From Fodinicola feengrottensis (GTDB lineage: Bacteria > Actinomycetota > Actinomycetes > Mycobacteriales > HKI-0501), in contig NZ_WOTO01000030.1 of the NCBI RefSeq assembly GCF_010993775.1, forward strand, positions 43,897 to 107,896: a DNA stretch of 64,000 nucleotides. Direction: 5' to 3'. A program made the translations under genes and the position numbers. Positions within the stretch are counted from its first letter, which is position 1. Each line of letters starts with the position of its first letter. The notes under the pieces were generated by a model, which had not been told where the DNA came from, made no database searches, and saw only the letters and a program-made list of their open reading frames with translations. Shown one piece after another: positions 8,570 through 17,563 of the stretch.

Positions 8570-9831
8570 ATGAGCAGAAAACGACGCGCGACCCGAATTC
8601 ACCGACCCCAACAAACAGCCGTGGCGCACCATGCCACCCAGCTGGGTTCCCCTGCAGATGCTGGAAGAACTCGACCGGTACGGCCGAGCCGACGCTGACA
8701 CCGCGCTGGCCGCGGTCGAGACGCTGGACAAGGTGATCTCGTATACGCAGGCGATGCAGATGCGGTTCATGGACCGCTTCACCAACGCCCGACCAGCCGT
8801 AGGTGCACCCTTCTCCAAATACGCGGCCGGGTGAAATCGCCGCATCACTAACCTGGAGTCTGTCCGCCGCCCAGAAACGACTGAATTTGGCGTACCAACT
8901 CGTCCACGAACTCCCCGGCACCATGGCCGGGATGTCTCACGGTCACCTCGACTTGCGCAAGGCATTCACCTTCGCTGACCAAGTTGGTCACCTCTCACCC
9001 GAAGACGCCCGCAAAGTCGAAGAAAAGGTCCTACCCGGCGCCGATTCCAAGACGCCTCGATCGATCCGGGACAGGGCCCGGCGGGAGTCATCAAAATCGA
9101 CCCAGCCGCCGCCGAAGCCCGCCGCAAGAAACTGGTCTCCGAGAGGCGAGTAGAAAAGCAACCCTGCGAAGACGGGATTGCGCTGCTGGGCGCGTTCCTG
9201 CCCGCCGAATCAGCGGAAGCGATCTACCGTCGCATCGACACCATCGCCCGCAGCCTCAAAACGAAAGACGAGGCTCGGACGATGGACGCTTTGCGAGCGG
9301 ACGCGTTGACCGATCTGTGCCTCGGCATCCCCAGCAACGTACGCACCAAAATCGAACTCCGCGTCGACGCCACCACCCTCATGGGCCTGGACGACAACCC
9401 CGCCATATTGAGCGGATACGGCCCGATGACCGCGCAACACGCACGCGAACTTGCTGGAGATGAAACCAGTGAGTGGTACCGAATCCTCACCGACCCCGTC
9501 AGCGGAGTGGTCATCGACCACGGCCGTACGCGCTACCGCCCCACCAAAGCACTACGGGACCTGGTGAACGCACGCGACCAACGATGCTGCGGACCCGCCT
9601 GCAACAGGCCGGCGGCGACCTGCGAGTTCGACACACACCACCCCCTTCCGCGACCCGGAAGGGAAAACCGCGTACGACAGCACCGGACCAGCCTGCAAAC
9701 TCCACAACGACATCAAAGAACACGGCTGGACCGTCACCCAACCCACACCAGGACGATTCCTCTGGACCAGCCCCCCCGGACGCACCTACGACGTCACCCC
9801 CAACGACGAATACCCACCACCACCGTTCTAA
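8570..9831 (+). CDS. DUF222/13E12-type protein with C-terminal HNH nuclease domain, frameshifted
   Basis: Rebuilt from several frames. The N-terminal two thirds are DUF222 (LDRYGRADADTALAAVETLD, SLSAAQKRLNLAYQL, HLDLRKAFTFADQVGHL, DGIALLGAFLPAESAEAIY, DALRADALTDL), and the end is an HNH zinc-type nuclease (RCCGPACNRPAATCEFDH, CKLHNDIKEHGW). Breaks lie near 8600, 8820, 9055-9085 and 9640. The start is uncertain: ATG 8570 needs one early shift, ATG 8631 would trim the N-terminus. The family is widespread and often multicopy in actinobacteria; its substrate is unclear, with mobile-element and housekeeping roles both suggested. Confidence 0.8.
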
Positions 9832-9879
9832 ACAGTAGGAAGGGGTCCGGTGATCCCGGGTTCACCTGCGGTCAAGTAT

Positions 9880-11074
9880 TCACCACTTGACCGGAAGGGC
9901 ATGTGCTCCATAGATCCGCATGTCCGAGCGCAGCGGCACCTCGTGCGGCTCGCATGCGAGCGCGAGATCCGGGAAGCGCCGCAGCAGGTGGTGGTAGCCG
10001 ATTTTCATCTCGGTACGAGCGAGTTGCTGGCCGAGGCACTGGTGGATGCCGTGGCCGAAGGCGACGTGGCTCGCTCGCGGCCGGCTGACATCGAGATCGT
10101 TGGGATTCTCGGTCAGCGCGGGATCGCGGTTCGCCGCTGGCAGTGAAATGAGTACGGTCTGGCCTGCGCGGATCGTCACCTCGCCGATGGTGATGTCCCC
10201 GATCGCGAGGCGCGAGAGGCCGAGGCTCCCGACAATGCTGAGATAGCGCAGAAGTTCTTCCACCGCGCCGGGCATCAACTCGGGTTTTTCTCGCAGCAAA
10301 CGCAACTGCTCCGGATTCTGCAGCAGGGCGAAGGTACCGAGCGAGAGCATGTTGGCGGTGGTCTCGTGTCCGGCGATCAGGAGAAGCACCGAGATATTGG
10401 TCAGCTCCTCGTCAGTGAGGTCGGTGTCCTGGATCAGGCCGGAAATGATCGCGTCGTCGGGTCGTGTCCGCTTCTGCGCTACCAAACCAGCGAGAAATGC
10501 TTGGATTTCCGCGGAAGCACTCTGGCCCGCTTCTTTCGTGGTGTCGATGGCGAGCATGGTTTTGGTGAGCTGCTGGAAATGTTCGCGGTCGGTCTTCGTA
10601 GTGAACACCGAGCAGTTCGCAGATAACCAGCGACGGCACCGGAAGCGCGAAATGGGTGACCAGGTCGGCCGGTGAGCCAGCGGCCGCGAGGGCGTCCAGT
10701 TGCTCGGCGACGATCTGCTCCACTCGCGGTTCGAGTTTTTGCATACGTCGTACGGTGAACTGACCGGTGAGCATCCTACGGTAATGTGTGTGCTCCGGCG
10801 GGTCCTGAAGAATGAACATGCCCGGCGGGACGGTCGCGTCCGGGTCGTTCATCCGCCCAGCTGGAACCTGGGCCTTCAGTCGGTCCGCGCTCAGTCGCGG
10901 GTCGGCGAGCAGTGCGCGGGCCTGCCGGTGGCCGGTGACCGCCCATCCGGTGTCGCCGCTGGGCAGCCGGACGGGGTTGACTGGCGCGAAGGACTGGAAC
11001 TCCATCGGCGGGTCGAAACCCTGACGCTGCCACGGATATGCCGGCAAGGTGGACGAGTTTACTGCTGAGCTCAC
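9880..11074 (-). CDS. Cytochrome P450, third gene of the ferredoxin-P450-P450 operon, frameshifted
   Basis: Soluble bacterial class I P450 monooxygenase of about 398 residues. N-terminal part: GWAVTGHRQARALLADPRLS and the C-helix region DPPEHTHYRRM. After a break near 10590-10610 the second frame carries the I-helix LLIAGHETTANML, the ExxR stretch EELLRY, and the haem-binding FGHGIHQCLGQQLA with Cys ligand. The sequence resembles CYP105/CYP107-type enzymes. It begins 31 bases after the stop of the second P450 and probably shares the ferredoxin encoded at the operon head. Substrate unknown. Confidence 0.9.
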
Positions 11075-11105
11075 GATGTGCCAGTCCTTTGTTCGCAGGG
11101 GAGGG

Positions 11106-12292
11106 CTACCAGGAAAGCGACAGCTCGCTCGGGCCGTTGATCAAGGTGCCGACCCGCCAGCTGGGCTGTTCATGCACTGCCAGGTGGGGAAATGCGGTCA
11201 GCAACGCGCCGAGGCCGACCCGCAGTTCCATTCGGGCCAGTTGAGCGCCGAGACAGTGGTGGACCCCGAAACCGAAGGCGACGTGCGGATTGCGCGTACG
11301 CTCCAGGTCGAGGACGTCGGCGTTCTCAAAGGCGGTGTCGTCGCGGTTCGCCGAAGCCATCGCGGCCATCACCGCTTCCCCGCGCGCGCACGAGCGTGCC
11401 GCCGACTTCCACGTCCTCGGTGGCTATCCGCGCCAGGCCACCGCCGTTGCCCAGTGGCACATATCGCAGCAGTTCCTCGATCGCGGTGTTGAGCCGTTCC
11501 GGGTGGGCGGCGAGCGTGCCCCAGAGACCGGTGTCCAGCAGTGTGTAAACGAAGTTCGAGATCTGGTTTGCGGTGGTTTCGTGGCCAGCCACCAAAATTG
11601 TGACGCCCAGGTTGACCAGCCCGGCCTCGGTGAGGCGGTCCTGGTCGTCGCGGGCAGCGACGAGTTGCGACAGCAGGTCGGTGCGGGGTTGTTCGCGATG
11701 TTCGGCGATGTGGTGGGCCAGATAGTTTTCCAGCTCGGCGCGGGCGGCTTGGACTTGTTCGCCGGTGGCGCCGGTGGTACTGAGAATGACCCGGGAGAAA
11801 TGCTGAAAGAAATGCCGGTCTTTCGCCGGCACTCCCAGCAGCTCGCAAATCACCGTGACCGGCAGCGGCAGCGAGAAATTGTCGACCAGGTCCACCGGCG
11901 CGCCCTTCGCGCGCATGCCATCGATCAGGTCAGCCACCACCTGCTCGGTACGCGGACGCCAGCTTTCGATGTTCTTCATGGTGAAAGTGCTGGCCACCAG
12001 CCGGCGCAGCCGGGAATGCTCGGGCGGGTCCATCGACAGCAGGTTGTCCGGCTGGGCCGGCACCGGTGTGCTGCGCGGCACGTCCCGCGCCGACCGCCGC
12101 GGCCCGCGAGAACCGCGGATCCGCCAGCACGGTCTTCACGTCTGCATAGCGGGTGACCAGCCAACCCTCGCCGCCGTACGGCAGCGCCACCCGGCGTACC
12201 GGCTGGCCCTCCCGCAGCGCCGCGAACTCGGCCGGCGGCTGCAGGTGCCCCGGTGCCGCGAACGGGAACGCGACGGCGGTGCTTTCCGTCAT
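11106..12292 (-). CDS. Cytochrome P450, second gene of the operon, two frameshifts
   Basis: P450 monooxygenase. Frame 1: MTESTAVAFPFAAPGHLQPP ... GWLVTRYADVKTVLADPRFS. Frame 2 (break near 12090): DPPEHSRLRRLVASTFT, I-helix ILVAGHETTANQIS, ExxR EELLRY. Frame 3 (break near 11375): haem loop FGFGVHHCLGAQLARMEL to the stop. The start ATG overlaps the ferredoxin stop (TGATG), so the two are translationally coupled, the usual arrangement for a P450 and its dedicated electron donor. A second P450 follows. Substrate unknown; the gap between the two P450s argues they act on one pathway. Confidence 0.9.
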
Positions 12293-12510
12293 CAGGAAGC
12301 CGTTCCCTGGCTGAGGGCCGCGGCGATCGCAATGGCCTGGCTGGGGCAGAGCTGGGCGGCCTCAGTGGCGGCCTCGGCTAGCTCAGGCGGCGGATTTTCG
12401 CGCAGTACCACGACAATCCCCTCGGATTCGTCCTGGTCGAAGAGCTCCGGCGCGACCCGTACACACTGGCCGGCGCCGATACAACGCTCGCGATCGGCAA
12501 CGATCCTCAT
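12292..12510 (-). CDS. 3Fe-4S ferredoxin serving the P450s
   Basis: A 72-residue ferredoxin. Motif C-IGAGQ-C-V with a third Cys in AAQLCPSQAI; the second canonical Cys of a 4Fe cluster is replaced, as in P450-linked 3Fe-4S ferredoxins. It would pass electrons from a ferredoxin reductase (not in this window) to the downstream P450s. ATG 12510 has a near-ideal ribosome binding site (AGGAGGTG seven bases upstream). First gene of the operon; its promoter region contains two matched inverted repeats. Confidence 0.93.
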   Translation of the reverse strand: MRIVADRERCIGAGQCVRVAPELFDQDESEGIVVVLRENPPPELAEAATEAAQLCPSQAIAIAAALSQGTAS

Positions 12511-12560
12511 CGCTGGACACCTCCTGGCGGTCTGCGAAATATTCGCGAACTACGCATCCC

Positions 12561-12588
12561 ACTCTAACCATGCTTGCAGTATGTGCAA
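12561..12588 (-). promoter_or_regulatory. Probable promoter of the ferredoxin-P450 operon
   Basis: Reading the minus strand, TTGCAC (complement of 12583-12588) and TAGAGT (complement of 12561-12566) are 16 bases apart, giving a start of transcription about 45 bases before the ferredoxin ATG. The -35 box lies inside the inverted repeat at 12573-12589, so a protein bound there would block the promoter. Confidence 0.5.
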
Positions 12589-12623
12589 GTAGATGTCCGA
12601 TGTTACTTTGCATGAAGTGCAAG
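12573..12623. promoter_or_regulatory. Tandem operator-like inverted repeats, [CT]TTGCA-N5-TGCAAG
   Basis: Two copies: CTTGCA-GTATG-TGCAAG (12573-12589, arms perfect) and TTTGCA-TGAAG-TGCAAG (12607-12623, one arm mismatch), centres 34 bases apart, between the TetR stop and the ferredoxin start. The matched five-base spacers and placement over the -35 region make them likely binding sites of a dimeric regulator. They do not resemble the palindrome at the TetR's own promoter (13240), so a different regulator may bind here. Confidence 0.55.
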
Positions 12624-12648
12624 ATACCTGGCGGGTACTTCGGTGGAT

Positions 12649-13210
12649 TCAGGGTTGCCGCAGTCCTTCGATGAGGAGCTCGACCAGTTGACGCGGGTCG
12701 TAGTCGTGATCGCCGCCGACGCAGAGGTTCCCGACGCCGCGCATGAGTTGCAGGGCTCGTACGTCGGAGCGGATCTCGCCGGCGTCGGCCGCCGCGTCGA
12801 GCAGGTGGGCGCACACCGGAACAAGGCGGTCGAGGAAGTACGCGTGCAACGTGTCGAAGCCGGCGTTGTCGGATCGCAGGACAGCGGCGAGCCCGTGTTT
12901 GGTGACCAGGAAGTCAACGAACAGGTCAATCCATTGCCGCAGTGCCGCGTACGCGGTTTCGTTGCTGGCCAACAAAGCTGGGCCGGCTTGGGCGCAGGCC
13001 TGCACTTGATGCCGGTAGACGGCGATGATCAAATCGGCGCGGGTGGGGAAGTGGCGGTAGATCGTGGCCGTACCCACCTGGGCTTTGGCCGCGATGTCCC
13101 GTACCGGCGCCTCCACACCGGACGTGACGAAAACCGCGGCCGCCGCATCAAGCAAAGCCGCCTCGTTCCGCCGCGCGTCCGCCCCTCTTGGGCCGGCCCA
13201 TGTCCTTCAT
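12649..13210 (-). CDS. TetR-family regulator upstream of the P450 operon, frameshifted near the N-terminus
   Basis: TetR repressor of about 187 residues. ATG 13210 has GGGAAG upstream; MKDMGRPKRG in the first frame joins ADARRNEAALLDAAAAVF in the second after a one-base shift in a GGGG tract near 13185. The helix-turn-helix reads DIAAKAQVGTATIYRHFPTRADLI. The C-terminal domain (WIDLFVDFLVTKHGLAAVL, LQLMRGVGNLC) is common in this family. Co-directional with the P450 operon and divergent from the LLM oxidoreductase; palindromes in the divergent gap suggest autoregulation and control of the LLM gene. Confidence 0.85.
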
Positions 13211-13239
13211 TGCACTTCCCTGTGACTCGTCCTAGATAA

Positions 13240-13281
13240 ACGGGACACTGTCCCGTATCGTTAAACGGGACAACGTTCCGC
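13240..13281. promoter_or_regulatory. TetR-type operator: perfect 17-base palindrome plus imperfect copy
   Basis: ACGGGACA-C-TGTCCCGT (13240-13256) is a perfect palindrome. A second site, CGGGACA-A-CGTTCCG (13265-13279), keeps five of seven arm pairs. Both lie in the 116-base gap between the divergent TetR (start 13210) and LLM oxidoreductase (start 13327). Binding by the adjacent TetR is inference from position and symmetry. Confidence 0.65.
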
Positions 13282-13326
13282 TTGACCATGATGGCAGATG
13301 AGCGGCCACGAGAGGAAGTACGACAC

Positions 13327-14191
13327 ATGTCTCACCCCAGTTTTGGGCTCATGACCGCACCCATGCAGGTCGACTACCAGGACATTCTCCGCGTCTGGCA
13401 GGAGGCCGACGGGATTGCGGAGATCGAGCACGCGTGGTTGTTCGACCACCTCATGCCGATCGGCGGCGATCCGGACGGCCCCATCTACGAGGGCTGGACG
13501 TTGCTGTCGGCCCTGGCCGCCCAGACCCAGCGCCTGCGGCTCGGCCTGCTGGTGAGCAGCAACCGGTTCCGGCCGCCGGCGATGCTGGCCAAGATGGCGA
13601 CGACGACTGTGTGGACATCGTGTCCGGCGGACGACTCAACTTCGGCATCGGCGCCGGCTCCAGGCCCAGTCACCCGTTGGCGCGGCGCGAGTACGAAGGG
13701 CATGGGCTCCCGTTCCATGACTTCGCGCACTCCGTGGAGAGCCTTGCCGAGGCCTGTACGGTGATTCGGCGACTGTGGACCGAACCGCGGCCGTTCGATT
13801 TCGACGGTACGTACGTGCAGGTCAAGGGCGCGTACGGCAACCCCAAGCCGGTCCAGAGCCCGCACCCGCCAATCGTCATTGGCGGCCGTTCGTCAGCGAC
13901 GCTGCGGGTCGCCGCCGAACACGCCGACGTGTGGAACATCCCGGGCGGTGACCTGGACGACCTCGTCAACCGCAGCGCACTCCTGGACCGCTACTGCGCG
14001 GAGATCGGCCGCGCCCCGCCTCGATCACCCGCTCGGTCTTCTTGCCCGTCTCGTACGACGAACCAACCGTCACTCGAAAAGCGATAGGCGAGGCGGTCGA
14101 CGCCGGTTTCACGCACGTCGTTCTTGGCCTGTCCAACCCGTACCCGGTCGGCGTCGCGCATTGGGTCGCCGACGAACTCATCAACGCTTGA
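13327..14191 (+). CDS. LLM-class flavin/F420-dependent oxidoreductase, frameshifted
   Basis: TIM-barrel oxidoreductase of the luciferase-like group, which uses FMN or F420. Visible: FGLMTAPMQVDYQDIL, AWLFDHLMPIGGDPDG, LLSALAAQTQRLRLG, the SGGRLNFGIGAG cofactor loop, GHGLPF, and PHPPIVIGG with RVAAEHADVWN. Breaks lie near 13605 and 14015; the last frame gives FTHVVLGLSNPYP and ends at 14191. ATG 13327 follows AGAGGAAG; an in-frame ATG at 13282 would put the operators inside the mRNA start. About 288 residues. Controlled presumably by the divergent TetR. Substrate unknown. Confidence 0.87.
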
Positions 14192-14218
14192 CCGGTCTGT
14201 GTGCGTGATCACCGTACC

Positions 14219-14280
14219 TTGAGCGATCGCTTAAATCTTGCTACGGTGCTGCTCGTGGACGGGTTTAAGCGATCGCTTAA
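14219..14280 (+). promoter_or_regulatory. Promoter flanked by two GCGATCGC-centred palindromic operators
   Basis: TTGAGC (14219-14224) and TACGGT (14242-14247) are exactly 17 bases apart. Two near-identical palindromes embrace this promoter: TTGAGCGATCGCTTAA (14219-14234, one mismatch) covers the -35 box, and TTAAGCGATCGCTTAA (14265-14280, perfect) lies just past the expected transcription start. Centres are 46 bases apart. This is classic repressor geometry for the membrane gene at 14335. The repressor is not identifiable here. Confidence 0.7.
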
Positions 14281-14334
14281 GTGGGTGACTGTAGGTGCCA
14301 TGACACCGTCGGTCCGAGTGACGGGATTCGTACG

Positions 14335-14767
14335 ATGATTTTCAGCCTCAGTTTCCACCTGCAACTGGTGGGCGTGGCCACGATCATCCTGGGAGCAGTC
14401 AACTTCGGCTGGCCGCGGCTGCTCGGCTGGTCCGCCGACCTGGCAGCGGCGAGACCGCTCACCCGGCAGATGATTCACAGCCAGACCTATTACATCGGTC
14501 TCACCTGCGTGATTCTGGGATTCGCTCCGCTGGTGCTCACTGCTGAGCTGCTGACGCCCAGTCGACTGTCCACTGCCATCCTGGCCGCGAGAGACGCTCT
14601 TCTGGGGAATGCGCTGGCTGACGCAGTTCGTCGTTTTCCCGCCCCGGATCTGGCGGACCTCGCGGCTCTACACTGCCGGTTTCATCGGATTCACCCTGTT
14701 CTGGACGTGGATCGTGACCGTCTTCGCGGTCGCTTTGCTCCGCTCGCTGGGAATCTGGTCGGCGTGA
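14335..14767 (+). CDS. Small four-helix membrane protein under operator control, frameshifted
   Basis: About 144 residues. Frame 1: MIFSLSFHLQLVGVATIILG, an amphipathic part with ARPLTRQMIHSQTYYIGL and helix TCVILGFAPLVLTAELL. After a break near 14585 the second frame gives TLFWGMRWLTQFVVFPP, TSRLYTAGFIGFTLFW and IVTVFAVALLRSL before the stop at 14767. Four hydrophobic helices, no signal peptide, no metal or redox motif. Function unknown. The strong operator pair directly upstream says it is induced, probably by a small molecule. Confidence 0.6.
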
Positions 14768-14885
14768 ATGACGCCAAATGGCGGCTGAACAGTCACACTC
14801 TGAACACCCACGGCCGGGACGGCATCGCGCAGTAGCCGTCGATGTCACCTTTCTGTCCTGGGCGGTGTCTGTAAGGACGGAGGTG

Positions 14886-15798
14886 GTGGGTGGAGTGGGA
14901 CCTGAGGAGATCTTCGGCGACTACCGAGCGTTGTTGTTCACCGTCGCGTACGAGATTCTCGGCAGCGTGGCCGATGCCGAGGACGTGTTGCAGGACAGCT
15001 ATTTGCGCTGGTGCCACATCGATTCCTCGACGGTGACCAACCCGCGTGCCTACCTGGTGCGGACGGTGACCAGGCAGGCGATCAATGAGCTGCGGACGGA
15101 CGGCACGGCGACGGCGTGAGGCCTACGTCGGCAGCTGGCTGCCGGAGCCGATCCGGACCGCGCCGGACGCGAGCGCGGACTCGTTGCTGGCCGAGTCGGT
15201 GTCGATGGCGATGCTGCTGGTTCTGGAGACACTGAGTCCGAGTGAACGAGCCGTGTTCGTCCTGTACGAGGTGTTTGGCTATTCGCACCGGGAGATTGGC
15301 GAGCTGGTGGGAAAAGCCGAGCCCACCGTCCGGCAGATCGCGCACCGTGCTCGCGAGCACGTCCAGGCCCGGCGACGGCGGTTCGACCTCAGCCCGGACA
15401 CGGCGACGCGGATCGTCGACCGTTTCCTGCGCGCGGCTCGTACCGGTGACGTCGAGGCGTTGATGGAGTTGATGGCACCAGAAGTCGTGCATATTTCCGA
15501 CGGTGGTGGCCGGGTCTCCGCCGCCCGCCGGCCGATCACCGGACGTACCGAGGTCGCGCGGTATGTCGCGGGGATTGCCGGAAAGTCGGCCGCGGGCGTA
15601 CGAGTGGCGGTGACGAGATACAACGCGTTGCCAGCGGTGGAGGTTTCCGCCGGCACGGGTCTTGATTACGTGCTGCTCTTTGAAATCGAGGACGCGGCAA
15701 TTCGCGCGCTTTATGCCGTACGCAACCCCGAAAAGCTGCGAACCGCCGCGCTTGTCCGGCAGATCACCCGCGGAAAGGACGACGAGTGGAAGAGGTGA
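14886..15798 (+). CDS. ECF sigma factor with C-terminal SnoaL-like domain (ECF41/SigJ type), frameshifted
   Basis: Sigma-70 family factor. Region 2: FGDYRALLFTVAYEILGS and AEDVLQDSYLRW; region 4: LSPSERAVFVLYEVFGYS and IGELVGKAEPTVRQIAHRAR. A C-terminal extension of about 110 residues (RFLRAARTGDVEALMELMAP, VVHISDGGG) is SnoaL-like, which in ECF41 factors replaces a classical anti-sigma. A break near 15095-15105 follows AINELR. The start is one of several in-frame GTG codons (14883, 14886, 14895) after GGACGGAGG. The stop overlaps the SRPBCC start. Targets unknown. Confidence 0.88.
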
Positions 15799-16256
15799 CC
15801 GTCGAGCGGGTGGTAGCGGCACCGGTCGAGGAAGTCTTCGACTGGCTGGCGACGACCACCAACTACACCCGCAGCCGATGGGTGCTGCGCGCACGGTTGG
15901 CCCGGGCCGGCAGCGGTGCGCCGTACGGCGTCGGTGCGATCCGGTTGCACACGTGGGTGATCGGCTGGTTCCGTGAGCGCATCACGGCGTACCACCGGCC
16001 GCGTGGTTTCGACTATGTCGTCGAGCGAAGCATCCCGCCATCGCGCCATGAAGGCGGCCGGATGACGTTCACCGAGGTTCCCGGCGGCACCTGCGTGCGG
16101 TGGTCGACCACTGCCGAGGTCCGGTTGCCGTTCGCCGCCACCATCACCCGGCTTTTGGTCCGGCCGCTTCTCATTCGGGCCTTCACCGCTATTCTCGACA
16201 CCGCCGACACTGCTCTGCGTACGACCGGATCCACCGGACCGAATCGCTCGCTCTGA
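15786..16256 (+). CDS. SRPBCC-family (polyketide cyclase/dehydrase-like) protein
   Basis: A 156-residue START-like protein: VERVVAAPVEEVFDWLATTT at the N-terminus, a central IRLHTWVIGWFRERIT and the typical MTFTEVPGGTCVRWSTTAEV before a C-terminal helix. Such folds bind hydrophobic ligands. GTG 15786 overlaps the sigma factor stop by 13 bases, so the two are co-translated. ECF41 sigma genes usually sit next to a small partner enzyme they control; this gene is in that position, though an SRPBCC partner is an inference. Intact frame. Confidence 0.82.
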   Translation: MEEVTVERVVAAPVEEVFDWLATTTNYTRSRWVLRARLARAGSGAPYGVGAIRLHTWVIGWFRERITAYHRPRGFDYVVERSIPPSRHEGGRMTFTEVPGGTCVRWSTTAEVRLPFAATITRLLVRPLLIRAFTAILDTADTALRTTGSTGPNRSL

Positions 16257-16471
16257 TCCGCTCTTTCGGGCTTCCCGGTGGTTGTCAAGATCCGCACGGG
16301 AAAGCGACCTGGCGCTATTGCGTTCGAAACCCGCGAGCTTTCGCTTTCCTGAGCGTACCAAAAGCCAGGAAAAAGATGACATATGTAGATTGATTTTTGG
16401 TCGACTTTGGGTAGGTTTGCTCTCGGCGCGGAAAGTGTCGCCGAAATCCGGAAAAAGGAGAATCAAGAGCA

Positions 16472-17045
16472 ATGAGAGCCCGATCTGGGGTGGTGAGCTT
16501 GGTTTTCGCGGCAGTGTGTATGGCTGCCGCGTTGACTGTGACGGCTGCCCCCGCAACGGCAAGCAGTCCGCCAACGGGGAGAATTTCTCCGATTTCTTCG
16601 GCCGGACAGCATTGTGTGCGCGGTGTTTTTGGACCGCGTCACGCCGGGCCGGTCAGCGATGAAGGTTGTCTCGCGGAGTTGTTCGGCGGCAGGAAAATCC
16701 GCGCTGGCGGTGCCGGACAGTGCGGCGGACACCGCGTTGGTCACTGTATTCGCCGACCAGAACTATCTCGGCGGCTCGTTCACGTACTATGACACACACG
16801 GAAATGGCACCTGTGATGCTACCGGGTATTCGTTCGATGATGTCGCGGAGAACAACGCCTGGCTGAATGGCATCTCGTCCATGCGCGGTTATGACCGCTG
16901 CACTGCGGCGGAAATCTACACGACGATCAACCGCCAAGGATCCCCGTGTTTCAGCCAGGAGTCGCCGGCTGACGGCGGCCCTATTCCCTACGTTGGCGAT
17001 GTATGTAACGACCATGTCCGCTCGTTCCGTATCTGGGCCCGCTAG
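16472..17045 (+). CDS. Secreted peptidase-inhibitor I36-like (beta/gamma-crystallin) protein, frameshifted
   Basis: Exported protein of the crystallin-like fold used by the Streptomyces metalloproteinase inhibitor family (I36). A signal peptide (MRARSGVVSLVFAAVCMAAA ... PATAS) is followed, after a break near 16612-16620, by ALVTVFADQNYLGGSFTYYD, a Cys, NAWLNGISSM and NDHVRSFRIW. Four cysteines in the mature part suggest disulfides. Ribosome binding site GGAGAATC lies before ATG 16472. A related but shorter exported protein follows in the same direction. Protease inhibition is inferred from family only. Confidence 0.75.
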
Positions 17046-17067
17046 GCACCGAACAGGAGAGACGAAA

Positions 17068-17447
17068 ATGTCGAAGAGATGGAACGTGGCTGCCTGGCCG
17101 CGAGTGCGATCGCCGTGACCATGATCGGTTCGTTGTTCGTGTCGAGCAACGCGCAGGCGGCCGCAGCCAGCCCGAACATTGTGGCGATGAACTGTAAATC
17201 CGGTATTGACTACTTCCAGTTCGACGTTCCGACTTCCGATGGCGACTCGTACTGTTTCGCGTACGCGGGCTCGCTCCCGCTGAATATCGCGGATGTTGAC
17301 TACTTTCAGGCGGGCAACAACTCGGGATCCTTCACCTATCTGGACCCGAGCACAAAAACCTGCAGAATCAGAGCGTTCACCAAAGGTGATTATAGCAAGA
17401 TGCCCCTGGTGGATATTCTCTCTCTGACCATTATCTCGGACAACTAA
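17068..17447 (+). CDS. Small secreted protein, crystallin-like neighbour, frameshifted in the signal peptide
   Basis: Start ATG 17068 has GGAGAGACG upstream and gives MSKRWNVAA; a shift near 17093 joins LAASAIAVTMIGSLF and VSSNAQAAAAS, completing a normal signal peptide. The mature part of about 90 residues (YFQFDVPTSDGDSYCFAYAG, GSFTYLDPSTKTCRI) has three cysteines and alternating strands, similar in feel to the I36-like protein just upstream. Probably co-transcribed with it. A stem-loop terminator lies 43 bases downstream. Function unknown. Confidence 0.65.
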
Positions 17448-17489
17448 ACCGCCTAACAGAACATCGCGCACTGCGTCTTCGTTGTTGAC

Positions 17490-17523
17490 AATCCCGCACT
17501 TCTCTCGTGAGAGTGCGGGATTG
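17490..17523. terminator. Bidirectional stem-loop terminator
   Basis: AATCCCGCAC ... GTGCGGGATT pair perfectly with extra CTC/GAG pairing around a TCGT loop, followed by TTGTT on the plus strand. It lies between the convergent secreted-protein gene (stop 17447) and CGNR gene (stop 17564), and can serve both. Confidence 0.8.
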
Positions 17524-17563
17524 TTCCGTGGTCAACAACACTGTGCGGCTACGGATCAAACTG

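Noticed and set aside
9880..12510. Calling the broken P450 genes pseudogenes
   Set aside because: All catalytic motifs survive on both sides of each break and the operon signals are intact, so sequence error is the simpler reading.
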